Below, piece after piece: positions 8,382-18,806 of a DNA stretch of 23,772 nucleotides. The notes beneath the pieces were generated by a model. The model made no database searches and was not told the origin of the DNA. It worked only from the letters and a program-made list of their open reading frames with translations. The stretch is from Chrysochromulina tobinii. Taxonomy: Eukaryota; Haptophyta; Prymnesiales; Chrysochromulinaceae. Position numbers and translations under genes: made by a program. The first letter of the stretch is position 1. Each line of letters starts with the position of its first letter. The DNA lies in assembly GCA_001275005.1 (NCBI GenBank), contig JWZX01002743.1, positions 1-23,772 on the forward strand, given 5' to 3'.

Positions 8382-10064
8382 ATGCTTTTACCCCTCCTCG
8401 TGCTGGGTGCAACCGAGCACGTGGCGTTGCGATCGTCTGGCTGTGACCAACCTCTCCCCTCTGGCGTCAAGGCTGGCGGCAGCGTGTCGATGAGTGGCAC
8501 TTTCGATGGCGTCAAGCGCACGTGGTACCTCTACCTGCCTCCTGATTACAGGAACACGGAGCCGGTTCCCATGGTTGTGGCCACGCACGGCTGGGGCGGC
8601 TCTGGGTCGCAGGAGATGAAGTCGGACGGACTGACCACCGTCTCGGGCGCCGGTGGCAATTTTATCGCCGCTTTCCCCGACGGCTACACCGACAACACGC
8701 ATTCTGGCTTCTGGGGCTCGTGGAATGTCGTTGGCTCCACTCAGAGCCCTGGGCCCGCCGGCCAGATTTGCACCCCCACAGCAGACCCTTCCAACGCCGA
8801 TTGCTACACCTCGTGCAAAGGCTGCCCCGGTGCCGACGGATGCGATTGGACGACGTGCCTGAACGATGTGACTCCTACCGGCATTGGCACTAAGGACGTG
8901 ACGGGCTTCCTGCCGTCGCTGTACGATTTCCTCGAGGAGACGTTCTGCGTGGACCTGACGCGCGAGTATCACAGCGGCTTCTCGAATGGCGGCATGGCCA
9001 CCTATCAGATGGGCGCGTCCATGTCAGGACGGCTCGCAGCCATCGCCCCTGTCGCAGGCGCTTTCCATAATGGCTTCTTCCAACCTCCAACGGAAAAGAT
9101 CCCTCTGCTCGATATTCACGGCACGGCGGACAAGCAGGTGCCCTGTAATGCGTCGACGGCCGGCTCGACGAGCACCAAAGCTCTCAGCCAGGATGGCTGG
9201 TGGTACAACCTGCTCAGCGACACGCAAGCGGGATGGCTCGAGGCCAACGGCTGCTCCCAGGCACCGCCTCTAAGCAACTACGTGCCGCCGCTCATCTCGG
9301 CAAACACCGCGAGCCGCACGAAACTTGCATGTGCCAACCACGGCTGTGACGTCGTCACGTGCGCGTGGAGCGGCTCGCACACGTACTACGGCACCAGCGC
9401 CGCCGACAACGGCAACCTCGTGTGGGGATTCTTGGAGAAGTACACGAAACCAACGCACGTCGGCTACGGGCACACGACCAGCACGCCGCTCGCCGAGCGG
9501 GTGCGCCCACGAGCGTCGTTTGCGGATGTGCGCGTCGAGCTCGGTGAGGCGGTGGACGCGCTCACGACAGCGCTCGGAGGAGCGGCCGATGCGCTCGTTA
9601 CGGCGCCCGCTGTCGAGGACTTGGCGGCCGCGGTGCACTACGGCAATCCGGCGAACGGATGCGGCGACGACGAGGAGGAGCTGGTGCTGAGCAGCGGACC
9701 CGAGTCCGGCCGCGTCTGCGCGCCCATGAAGAAGGGGCCCTCGGCAACGAACCCCACAGAGGCGCAGTGCACCCTCGGGGGCACCCTCCCCGACGAGACG
9801 AATGGGTGCCCTACGGATGTGCCCAGCCCGTCAGGCGGCTCAACGAAGTGGTGGCCCACCGTGGGGGCCTTCCCCGTCTGCCTGCAAGACTCGAGTCCCG
9901 GCGCGCGCGCGGACACGCACTGCCTGCTGCTGTGCGGCCCCTGCCGTCTGGGCGACGATGGCATGGGATGTTCGGACCTCGCTCACGCCGCCTGTCCGAC
10001 CGGCGCGCGATGCATGACAGGGACTGTCAAGAGCGTGCGTCAGGGCATCTGCGTCTACGACTAG
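8382..10064 (+). CDS. secreted alpha/beta-hydrolase esterase (feruloyl-esterase/PHB-depolymerase-like) with Cys-rich tail
   Basis: A short signal peptide (MLLPLLVLGATEHVA) is followed by an alpha/beta-hydrolase of the esterase-PHB depolymerase group. The visible elements are YLYLPPDY (49-56), oxyanion-side THGWGGSGS (68-76), the nucleophile elbow GFSNGG with Ser201, HGTADKQVP with Asp250, and SGSHTYYG with His333. Relatives cleave ester bonds in plant cell-wall phenolics or polyhydroxyalkanoates; the substrate here is not predictable. An insert at residues 130-160 holds several cysteines (CYTSCKGCPGADGC). The final third, about residues 425-560, is a separate domain with 12 cysteines that I do not recognise, joined by an Ala-rich linker. 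It may bind a substrate or cell surface (inference). The stop lies inside a 17-bp tandem repeat. Confidence 0.82.
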   Translation: MLLPLLVLGATEHVALRSSGCDQPLPSGVKAGGSVSMSGTFDGVKRTWYLYLPPDYRNTEPVPMVVATHGWGGSGSQEMKSDGLTTVSGAGGNFIAAFPDGYTDNTHSGFWGSWNVVGSTQSPGPAGQICTPTADPSNADCYTSCKGCPGADGCDWTTCLNDVTPTGIGTKDVTGFLPSLYDFLEETFCVDLTREYHSGFSNGGMATYQMGASMSGRLAAIAPVAGAFHNGFFQPPTEKIPLLDIHGTADKQVPCNASTAGSTSTKALSQDGWWYNLLSDTQAGWLEANGCSQAPPLSNYVPPLISANTASRTKLACANHGCDVVTCAWSGSHTYYGTSAADNGNLVWGFLEKYTKPTHVGYGHTTSTPLAERVRPRASFADVRVELGEAVDALTTALGGAADALVTAPAVEDLAAAVHYGNPANGCGDDEEELVLSSGPESGRVCAPMKKGPSATNPTEAQCTLGGTLPDETNGCPTDVPSPSGGSTKWWPTVGAFPVCLQDSSPGARADTHCLLLCGPCRLGDDGMGCSDLAHAACPTGARCMTGTVKSVRQGICVYD

Positions 10065-10124
10065 TGGAGCCATGCGACTAGTGGAACCATGCGACTAGTG
10101 GAGCCAGCGACTCATGGAGCCATC
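10058..10124 (+). repeat. four ~17-bp tandem units spanning the esterase stop codon
   Basis: Units at 10058-10074, 10075-10091, 10092-10107 and 10108-10124 follow CGACTAGTGGAGCCATG with few changes. The first unit carries the last Asp codon and the TAG stop. The rest are 3' untranslated copies, three of which would still supply a TAG. Confidence 0.85.
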
Positions 10125-10801
10125 AAGGATCGTCGTCCGGGCCACACAGTCACAGCCACGCTCTCCCCCGTGCTCTATAAACGAAAGCCATTCCCAGAAC
10201 CCATCGAAGACGAAGTCTCGAGGCTCTGCCCCCGGGCTACGGCTTAGGATGGGGCATGAGCCTATAGTGACTGTTGAAGCATGAAGCATGAGGCATGAGG
10301 CCCGCAGACGAACAGTATTGACTACTTTCGAGTGGCGCCGAGCGACTTGCATAGTGTGATGTGTGTTAAGTGCGGGTACGGTGTCGCGGCGCACGGCATC
10401 GCGGCGCGGCGGCCGCCGCAGCGCGGTCCTCTCGAGTCTGGCGCGCTCCTGCTGGCAGGGGGCCGGGCCGCGTCGCGCCGAGCGTCTCCGACCTCGAACC
10501 GGCTGGGCTCGGGCTGCCGCGCTGCCCGGCCGGGATCGCGGATCGGGATATCGGATCCGGCATCCGCGAGGATCGTACGCTCCATGCATGGGCGCGATCT
10601 CGCGCGGCACGCGCCATACGCGCCGACGGGGGAACGAACCGGGCGCCACGTCGGTTCGTTTCTTAGTTGTAAATCCTTAAGTTTAAAACTAGGACCCAAC
10701 TGGGCCCTCCCGCCACCACCGAGTGCTGCGGACCGCCGCTGCTCATGTGAATATCCTAAGTCACTGCAAATGGTGATGTACTGTCATTGTCACGTCGTCG
10801 A
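10125..10801. other. intergenic gap between convergent esterase and metalloprotease genes
   Basis: It holds a minor GAAGCATGA/GAGGCATGA repeat near 10275-10301 and a cluster of GGATC-containing words at about 10530-10575 that can self-pair. A short AT-rich patch lies at 10670-10690. Long open frames in several phases lack motifs and look like by-products of GC-rich DNA. No gene is supported. Confidence 0.45.
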
Positions 10802-11902
10802 TCAACGCCGGCCCCTCGCAGCCATCTCCTCGCGCTCGCGTGCGGCCCTCTCCATCGGCGTCTCCTTGCCGATCGCCTCGGCCCTGGCCGCGGCATCCGC
10901 CTTCTGCGACTGCGACTGCGCTGCCTCGGCCGCCTCGGCTGCCTGCAAGCACTCGGCGACGCCCTTGCCCTGCTCGAGCGCGCTCACGATCGCCTCATAC
11001 GCCCGCTCGTGCTTTTTGATGATGGTCCAAGCAGTGAGCGCCGCATAGCGCGTCAGATCCTGCTGCTCGTTGGCCTTCATGGGCGGCTTGCAGCGCAGCA
11101 AGATCTGGTTGAGAAGCTTGAGGTCCTCCTGCACGCCCAGCGCCGCTCCGTATGCGTCCGCCTCAGCCATCAGCCCCGACACCGCCACGACGGCCAGCGC
11201 GTTGATTTGTTCCGATTCGACGAAGACGCCGGGCTGCGTCGCAGCTTCCTCGTCGTGAACGACCACGCGTGGCCCCTTAGAGCCGACGACAACGTCTTGG
11301 ATCGGCAGGCCGAGCACGTGCGCGCAGAGCATATGCGAGGCCTCGTGCTTGATCACGCGCAGGCCGCGGCTGCGCTTCTCCTCCGCGCTCGCAGTCGCTG
11401 CCTTGAAGGCCTCGATTGGCAGGAAGAGGATGCCTGGTGCCGTCGAGCCGATGGCCAGGATTGCAATCGGGATGCCTGCAAATAGGTACGTGCCAGTGAA
11501 GCGCAAACCCGCGTCGAGGCCGAGGGCGTCGCTGCCAACGGCCCACACGGTGGCGCCTAGCGTGCAGCCGATGATCACCTTGATGAAGGTGGACTGGATG
11601 TCCTCAAGTGTGTACTGCTCACGTGACGGATCGAGCGTTTTCTCGTCGAGCTTCGTGCTTCGCGACAGTTCTGCGAGCGACACCCGCCGGGGCGCAAGCT
11701 TCAACGACTTCCAGAGCGGCGCAGCACCAGCCTCGCGGAGGCCGTCGAGCGCGGCGACCGCAGCCGCGCGATCGCCGGATTGGACGGCGGCCCACGAGCT
11801 CGCTGACGCGCGTGGTGCCGGCGCGCGAACTCGTGCGGGCGTTAGTCGAAGAAGCGCGTAAGGGGACACAAGGGTAGCAAAAACAAGAGAAAGCGTCGCC
11901 AT
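10802..11902 (-). CDS. membrane zinc metallopeptidase, M41/FtsH-peptidase-like without AAA domain, probably organelle-targeted
   Basis: The 366-residue product has HEASH at 186-190, inside VIKHEASHMLCAHVLGLP. The motif SGLMAEADAYG follows at about 242-252, then GVQEDLKLLNQIL, whose Asp260 is placed like the third zinc ligand of FtsH-type (M41) peptidases. Two membrane segments (about 106-124 and 136-162) precede the active site, and no AAA+ ATPase motifs are present. Plants encode similar plastid proteins with a stand-alone M41-like domain, largely uncharacterised. The N terminus (MATLSLVFATLVSPYALL, then an Ala/Arg/Pro-rich stretch) suits a signal peptide plus transit peptide, as in algae with secondary plastids (inference). 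The frame is open upstream to 12163, but that segment is basic and not domain-like, so I chose the ATG at 11902. The tail is Ala/Glu/Gln-rich and charged. It is transcribed away from MSH6 across a 370-bp shared region. Confidence 0.72.
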   Translation of the reverse strand: MATLSLVFATLVSPYALLRLTPARVRAPAPRASASSWAAVQSGDRAAAVAALDGLREAGAAPLWKSLKLAPRRVSLAELSRSTKLDEKTLDPSREQYTLEDIQSTFIKVIIGCTLGATVWAVGSDALGLDAGLRFTGTYLFAGIPIAILAIGSTAPGILFLPIEAFKAATASAEEKRSRGLRVIKHEASHMLCAHVLGLPIQDVVVGSKGPRVVVHDEEAATQPGVFVESEQINALAVVAVSGLMAEADAYGAALGVQEDLKLLNQILLRCKPPMKANEQQDLTRYAALTAWTIIKKHERAYEAIVSALEQGKGVAECLQAAEAAEAAQSQSQKADAAARAEAIGKETPMERAAREREEMAARGRR

Positions 11903-12218
11903 CTCTTTTTCGAGGGGAGCCAATCTCGCGGATTCCTGTCGCGGACTCAACTCAAGACAAGTGAAGTCGAGAAGAGCGTGAAGAAAACTGTGCATGGACA
12001 AAAATCCGAGCGCAAACGTCCCGAACAAATTCGTGCGATTGTTTACGCGATACTTGATGCGACGAATCAAATTTCGAGGGTTTTTAAGGGAAAACCGGAG
12101 CCGATCAAGGCTGTATGTATTCCGCGGCGGTTTTAATTGAGAGAGGCGTGCGACCGGGGGCATGAATCAAGTCAAATGAAGTGAAGTGTACACATACTTG
12201 TAACCCAACCAAACAGAC

Positions 12219-12241
12219 TTTCGCGCGAAAAATAGCGGGAA
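12219..12241 (+). promoter_or_regulatory. E2F-like sites upstream of MSH6
   Basis: A perfect 12-bp palindrome TTTCGCGCGAAA (12219-12230), matching the E2F/DP consensus TTTSGCGC in both directions, is followed by GCGGGAA (12235-12241), another E2F-type core. The palindrome ends 43 bp before the MSH6 ATG. MSH6 is a known E2F target in animals and plants, so S-phase control is plausible. The same region is the divergent upstream of the metalloprotease gene. Confidence 0.6.
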
Positions 12242-12272
12242 GGGCCACTTTGTGCAATTGTCAAGCGACGTC

Positions 12273-12652
12273 ATGTCGAAGGCACCGCCGGCCAAGGGTG
12301 TCGGCCAAGGCCTGATGGCCTTCTTCGCCAAAAAACCTGCGCCCGCCTCCTCGGGCACTCCCTCTTCGGAGGAGCCCGCTGCAGGTGGAAAGAGGCCGCT
12401 TCCGACTGGCAGTGAGGACGACGAGCCCGCCTCCAAGCGCACGGAGGCGCCCATCAGGCAGCTCCCTGCGCACGCGGCTGCCATGGACGCGATGGACGTC
12501 GAACAGGACGGCGAGCTTCCGCTCTCTGCCATCGGCCGCAAGGCGTCCGCGTCGATCATCGCGGCTGACGACGACTCTGAGGAAGAGGCAGCGAGGAAAG
12601 CCTAAGAAGGAGTCGCGTACGCCGCGCGAGCCCGGGTCAGGCGGTGCCGGTC

Positions 12653-12688
<36 letters not shown>

Positions 12689-15600
12689 CCCCGATGTCCT
12701 CCTCCACCGCCGCCGCCAACGCCGCGGCCGACGCATGCGCGATGGCGAGTCCGAGCGATGGGCGCCAGCCGCCGACAGCGCAGCAGGCGGCGGCGGTGTA
12801 CGCGGAGGCCGCCAAGGGGCCGGGGGCGCCGTCGGCGTCGCCGGGCGCGGAGGAGAAGCAGGTGAGCTTCAAGTTCCTGCTCCCCAACCAAAAGTGCGAC
12901 GCGCAGGGAAAGAGGCCGGGCGAGCCGGGGTACGACAAGACGACCATCCGCGTGAAGCTCGCCCCGGGCGAGCGTTTCACCCCCGGTCAGGAGCAGTACT
13001 GGGAGATCAAGAAGCACCACGCGGACTGCGTGATCTGCTTCAAGATGGGCAAGTTCTACGAGCTCTTCGAGGAGGACGCTCTCCTAGGTCACCGCGAGCT
13101 CGACCTCGCCTTCATGGGCAAGGGCGCGCCGCATGCGGGCTTCCCCGAGGCGGCGCTGCCCAAGTACGCTCAGAAGCTCGTCGAGCTTGGGTACAAGGTA
13201 CGTTGATTGCCACTGATGACCTGCCTTGCATGCAAGTGCTCACCACGGCGCTCTCGCTCTCGGGTACAAGGTGGGCGTGGTTGAGCAGATGGAGACGCCC
13301 GATCAGCTCAAAGAGCGCAATGCCCAGAAGGCTCGGGGCGTCAAGAAGGAGCAGGCTGTGCGGCGCGAGCTCTGCTCGATCATCACCAAAGGGACCGCCT
13401 TCCACCGTGACGAGAAGTCCACGTACCTGCTCGCGGTGGATGAGGACATCGCGAGCCGCACGCTGGGCGTGGCGTTCGTGGACGCGGCGACCGGCCACTT
13501 CCACCTCGGGCAGGTCGTTGACGATGAGCAGCACGGCTGCCTGCGCACGCTCCTCGCGCAGCTCCGGCCTGATGAGATCGTCATCAACGAGCAGTCGCTC
13601 TCCCGCGACGCGTACACGCTGCTCCGGCGCGCCGTGCCTGACGGGCTCTTCAACCCGCTGCCGCGCACGGCCTTTTGGGCCGACAAGGCGGCCTGCACCA
13701 AGGCGCTCGAGGCGGGCAAGTATTTTGACAAGGACACGATCGGTGCCGCCGCCGGCGCCGCCGCCGCCGCGGACAACGACGAGGAAGAGGAGGAGGCGGA
13801 GGTGACGGGCCCCGAGGCGCGCTGGCCGCGAGCGCTCCGCCAGGCGGCGGATCGCACGCCGTGCCTCGCGCTCTCCGCCTTTGGTGGGTGCGCGACGTAC
13901 CTGAAGCGCCTGCTGCTGGACCGGCAGCTGCTCTCGATGGGCCACGTGTCGCCTTGGGTGCCCACGGACGCTGACGCCGATGCAATCGGCGCCGGGGCTC
14001 GCCACAAGGGCGGCTCGGCGTCGCTTGTGCTCGACGCCAAGGCGCTTGAGAACCTCGAGGTCTTCGAGAACTCGTCTGACCGCACCGCGACTGGTACGCT
14101 CTTCTCGATCATCGATAAGTGCTCCTCGAGCTTCGGCCGACGCGCGCTGCGCGCGTGGCTGTGCGCGCCGCCCCGGCGCGTCGAGGATATCCTTGAGCGG
14201 CAGCAGGCGGTGGGTGCGCTCCTCGAGAGCGCGGAGCTGCGCGCGAAGCTCGCGAAGACGCTTAAGAAGCTCCCCGACCTAGAGCGGCTCCTCGCGCGCG
14301 TGCACGCCTTCTCGGTCACGCAAACCTCGAATGACGCGACCCATTATACCGACATCAACCGCGCACGGCTGGCAGAGCTCATCAAGACGCTCGAGGGCTT
14401 CGAGGCGCTGCACGCGGGCATCGAGGCGGCCGCGGCGCAGCACGTCAACGAGGCGCTGCGCGAGGGTGCCCCGCGGCTTGCACAGACGATCACCATGGGC
14501 GATGGCTTTCCAGACCTGCGCGAGCTGCTGCGACACTTTCGCGAGGCCTTCGACTGGGCGAAGGCCAAGGCGGAGGGGCGCGTCATCCCGAGCAAGGGTG
14601 CCGATGACGACTATGACGCCGCCAAGGAGGCGCTCGAGGAGGTCGAGGGCGAGATCGGGGGCATCTTGCGCCAATGGCAGAAGCACTTTGGTGACAAGAG
14701 CATCGAGCTCTGGAGCGCCGCCGGCTCGCCAACGGAGCCGTTCCAGCTAGCGGTGCCCGAGACGACGCTTGCGAAGCACGGCACGCCCGCGGGCTTCATG
14801 CAGATGTCTTCGAAGAAGGGCACGCTTCGTTTCTGGACGCCCGAGCTCAAGGCGGCCGTGACGCGCTTCCTTTCGGCCAAGGACGCGCTCGACGCGACGC
14901 TCGCGACGTCGGCGCGCCGGCTGTATGCGCGCTTCTCGTCGCACTTTGCGCACTGGCACCGCGCGGTGCACGCGGCGGCCGAGCTGGACTGCCTGCTCTC
15001 GCTGAGCGCCGTCTCGGGCCAACCGGGCATGACGCGCCCCGTCTTCGTCGACGACGCGCCGCGCCCCTTTCTGCGCATCGACCAGGGCGTCAACATCTGC
15101 GTCAGGGCGGCGCTCGACGGCGCCAACTGCGTGCCGAACGACATCCGCATCGGGGCGGCGGCGGAAGCGGGCGACGCGGCGCACGCAGGCGCGTCGCCGC
15201 TCATGCTGCTCGTCACGGGGCCCAATATGGGTGGCAAGTCGACCCTGCTACGCCAGGCCTGCCTGACGGTGTTGCTCGCGCACCTCGGGTGCCACGTGCC
15301 CGCGGCCGCATGCATCCTCACGCCGGTCGACCGGATCTTCACTCGCGTGGGCGCCAACGACGCCATCATGGCGGGCCTCTCCACCTTTCGCGTCGAGCTC
15401 GAGGAGACGGCGACCATCCTGCGCCACGCGACCGAGCATTCACTCGTGATCCTCGACGAGCTCGGGCGCGGCACGGCCACCTTTGATGGCATGGCCATTG
15501 CGCACGCGACGCTCTCGCACCTGATCACGCACGTGCGCTGCCGCTCGCTCTTCGCGACGCACTACCACGCGCTCACGCGCGAGTTCGAGGCCCCCAACGC

Positions 15601-15922
15601 GCGCGTCGCTCTGTACCACATGGCGTGCGCTGTCGACGAGGCCTCCCGCGCTGTCACCTTCCTCTACAGCTTTGCGCCAGGCGCGTGCCACCGCTCGCAC
15701 GGTGTCAACGTCGCACGGCTCGCCGGTCTGCCGGAGGCCGTCCTTGAGCTCGCGGCGAGCAAGTCGGCCGAGCTCGAGGAGCTCCTTGACGAGCGGTACG
15801 CTGTGCAGCTCGCCCGGCGGGTACTCGCCGCCGCGGCCGACGCGGGCGAGGGTGGCACGGCGGGCGCCTTCGAGGTTCTGCTGCAGCTCTGGCACGAGGT
15901 CAAGGCGGCCGCGCGCTCATAA
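12273..15922 (+). CDS. MSH6: DNA mismatch repair protein MSH6 (one intron; one apparent +1 frame break)
   Basis: MSH6 pairs with MSH2 as MutS-alpha, which recognises base mismatches in the nucleus. The model is exon 12273-13197, intron 13198-13270 and exon 13271-15922, giving about 1,191 residues. The N terminus carries a PCNA-binding-like GQGLMAFFAKK, with Gln one place off the usual PIP spacing. A disordered acidic/basic region and a poly-Ser run follow. The mismatch-contact motif is GKFYELFEEDA (Phe261, Glu263 approximately). The ATPase has GPNMGGKST (about 958-966), ILDELGRGTATFDG (Asp1037, Glu1038) and ATHYH. No PWWP or Tudor domain is seen. The frame starting at the ATG stops at 12603-12605 (TAA), and the conserved protein continues one base later in the next frame. 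Dropping one A at 12597-12599 gives ...EEEAARKPKKESRTP. Starting instead at the ATG at 12692 would avoid the break but lose the PIP-like end. Confidence 0.92.
12655..12687 (+). repeat. (AGC)11 microsatellite encoding poly-serine in MSH6
   Basis: Eleven uninterrupted AGC triplets lie in the disordered N-terminal region of MSH6. The same CAG/AGC satellite family is read as glutamine in the downstream low-complexity gene. Confidence 0.9.
13198..13270 (+). other. 73-bp intron of MSH6 flanked by an 11-bp direct repeat
   Basis: The donor is GTACGT and the acceptor ends TACAAG. Removing it joins ELGYK to VGVVEQMETPDQL, the conserved mismatch-binding domain. Without splicing, the frame meets TGA at 13204-13206. 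The 11-bp word GGGTACAAGGT occurs at 13189-13199 and again at 13262-13272, straddling both splice sites. Confidence 0.9.
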
Positions 15923-16683
15923 ACGGCGCTCGCGACGGCTTATTTACGCGGGCAAGCGTGAGACAGGAGGGCGGGGGGGGCAAGTATTGGGGTCTGGAAG
16001 CATGCGACTCCGTATGTTCTCGACAGGCGGCGCTCTGGGCTTGCGAGCATACCTGTATGTGAGGAGGAGGATACTTGAGGCGGCCGAGCCGCGGCAGAAC
16101 ATACATGTGGCGCCGTCCGGGGAGGCGGACTACGCAGAACGCATATCCTCACATGCATGCACATAGTGGGGCGTGGGATGCGGCTGCCGGACAGACACAG
16201 AGGGTTGAGGTCATCGGTGTGGCCCGTGGTAGCCGTGTGCAGCGCTGCGCTGGTACGCGCGCGTCTTTTGGTGGAGTCGCTTCGGGAAGGGTCCTGCATG
16301 CTTGTTGAATCCGCGTATGAAAGCAACTGCGAACTGGTTAAGCATGAAGCTGGGACACGAACCTCGTGGCGCCCGACCTTTTTTGGATCAAATAAGAAAA
16401 ACTTCGGTGTTGCGTGACGGCGTTTGCATGCGCACTTTATTCCAGAGGCTTTTGACACGAGAGACAGCGCAATGACCTGCACGTGCGCATCTGTCGCGGC
16501 CGTGGTCTCCTGAGGTGCGCGCGCGCGCCGCCTCGGCGCTGCCTGTGCGCTGGCCATCCGAGCGGACGGCGCAGGCCCAAGAGAGCACTGCCTTTGCCCC
16601 TGCGCCTGCGCCTGCATCACGCGCCGCGCCGTTGCGCCTATCCTCACCTTCGAGTGCATCCGCTGCTTGGGTCGTGTGCAGAG
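15923..16683. other. intergenic gap between MSH6 and the low-complexity protein gene
   Basis: It contains a G9 run near 15973, a short AT-rich patch near 16378-16412 and repeated ACATACATG/ATGCATGC-like words. The minus-strand open frames here (to about 240 residues) have no motif and are Arg/Ser/Ala-biased. I support no gene. The promoter of the downstream gene is presumably here, but no clear element is visible. Confidence 0.4.
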
Positions 16684-18718
16684 ATGGCCACCAACTCATG
16701 GTCCTCGGGGGCATCAATGGGCAGCTACTACCACCCTGATGGCGCAAACGGCGCCGCCACGTACACCAACAGGTCCCGGTACTCCGCGGTGCGCTTGCGC
16801 AACTTAATGCAAAGCCGTCACGATGCATGCCCTGGCCTCTTCTCTGCAAACGTCTGAGCATCGAGCGGCCCGTGGCACGCAATCTGCATGCCTGTTGCGC
16901 GCCGCACTTCGACTGTGCCAGAGCTTGCGTCGTGTCCCGCGTCACGCACGCCTCCACCTCGACGCCGCTCGTTGGCATGCCAAATTCATGCCGAGCGTGT
17001 CGCGTTGTGTTGCTTCCACCTAACAACGCCGAACGACGTGCGTGCCGTTTGCGTGGCGCAGGACTCATCGCCCGACACAGCCAGCGTGGCGGACACGGAG
17101 GTGTCGGCCGCGAGCACCTCGATCAGCCCCCACCACAACGAGCAGCATCTCGAGTATCTGATGGCGGGCATTCACGACATGATGTCCTCTGGCGACAAGC
17201 ACCCTGCCGGCTCTCCGCGGCATGTCGCCGCCGGCGCAGCAGGCGGCCGGCCAAACCCTATGCCAGACACGCTTCAGGGCCTCGGACTCAGCTTCAACGC
17301 GCAATACTACGCACCGGGTGAGTCCAGCACAGCTGCCATTCGCAAGGCTGCTCCGCAACCCCCCAATCTGCTGTTCCCGTGGTGACAGCGCCTTTGCTCG
17401 CCCGTCTCCCACGTCTTTCTGAGTGTTCCGTCTTATGCGCATGCGCCCAGGCACGCTCAATTTGCCCGGCATGCCCGTGCCCGGCGGCACCCCCGCGCAC
17501 TCCATCGACGGCGACGTGCATCCGCTGCCCTTCTTCCACGGGGCGATGGGCACGAGCGAGGGCGACTGCTTGGAGCCATCGGGGGGCAACGCCGCGCCCG
17601 CCTCGGCCCCGTTCGGTGCACCCAACGCGGCCTATGGCGTGCCCAACGCGCCGTTCGGCTCAAGCAGCGCGGCCTATGGCGCGTCCGGGTACGCCCCTAC
17701 CCCTCCGGTGCTCGGCGCGCAGTACCAGGGCCGCAGCGGGGGCAACGTGGGCATGGGCCTGCCAGGTGGTGGCATGGGCCTACCAGTTGGTGGCATGGGA
17801 GCTCCGATGGGTGGCGGCGGCATGGGTGGTGGCGGCATGGGCGGCGGAGGCGGGGGCGGCGGGGGCATGGGCGGCTGGGGCGGCCAGCAGCAGCCACACA
17901 CGCCTTACAGTACGTCACTCTCGAACAGTGCCGGCGGCGGCCTCGGCGGCGGCAACCTCCCAACCTCGTACACCACCAGCACAGCATCGCTCCGTGTTTC
18001 TGCCCCTGCATTTGCGCCCAACAGTGGGTTTACCAACAGGGCCTCATCGTTCCCGGGGGTGCTTGGCAGCGGCGCGCCACCACCCGTGATGGGGGGCGGC
18101 GCGATGGGCCCACACGCCGGCGGCGGCAGCTACGGCAGCTCGCTTGGTGACGCCCACCTCGGCAGCTCTGGCATGCCCAGGATGCCAATGCCGGGCATGA
18201 GTGGCCTCGACGGCAGACCGAAAGGCGGCAACCCATTGGGCCTCGGTGGAACCTGCTTCGGATTCCTGCCGCCTGCTTCCGACGGCCCCCTGCCCTTCCC
18301 AACGCTTCCCGGCAGCAACGGTACTGGTGGCTTCGGCGGGGGCGGCATGGGTGGTACCCCGGGCCACACCATGGGCGGTGGCGGCATCGGCGGCGGGGGA
18401 ATGGGCGGCGGAGGCGGCGGCGGCATTCTAGGACGGATGAATAACTACGCTGGCAGCGGCTTGTCGGCCAATGAGCCGCCACCACCCCTGCCGCCTGGCC
18501 CACCGCCCAACGGCATAGGCATGGGCGGTGGGCTGGGCAATGCACCTGGCGGCTTCCGTGGGGTCCAGCCAACTTCGGGTCAGCAGCACGGATTCGGCGC
18601 AGGGACCGTCTTTGGCAACAGCGTCGCGGCGACACCTCTTCACCGATTCGAGGAGGTGTCCCGAATCGGCGGATCAGCAGCAGCAGCCACAGCAGCCACA
18701 GCAACAGCAGCAGCTCGG

Positions 18719-18806
<88 letters not shown>

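Noticed and set aside
15940-17068. Overlapping minus-strand open frames between MSH6 and the low-complexity gene
   Set aside because: They are Arg/Ser/Ala-biased, motif-free, mutually overlapping and partly cover predicted exon 1 and intron 1.
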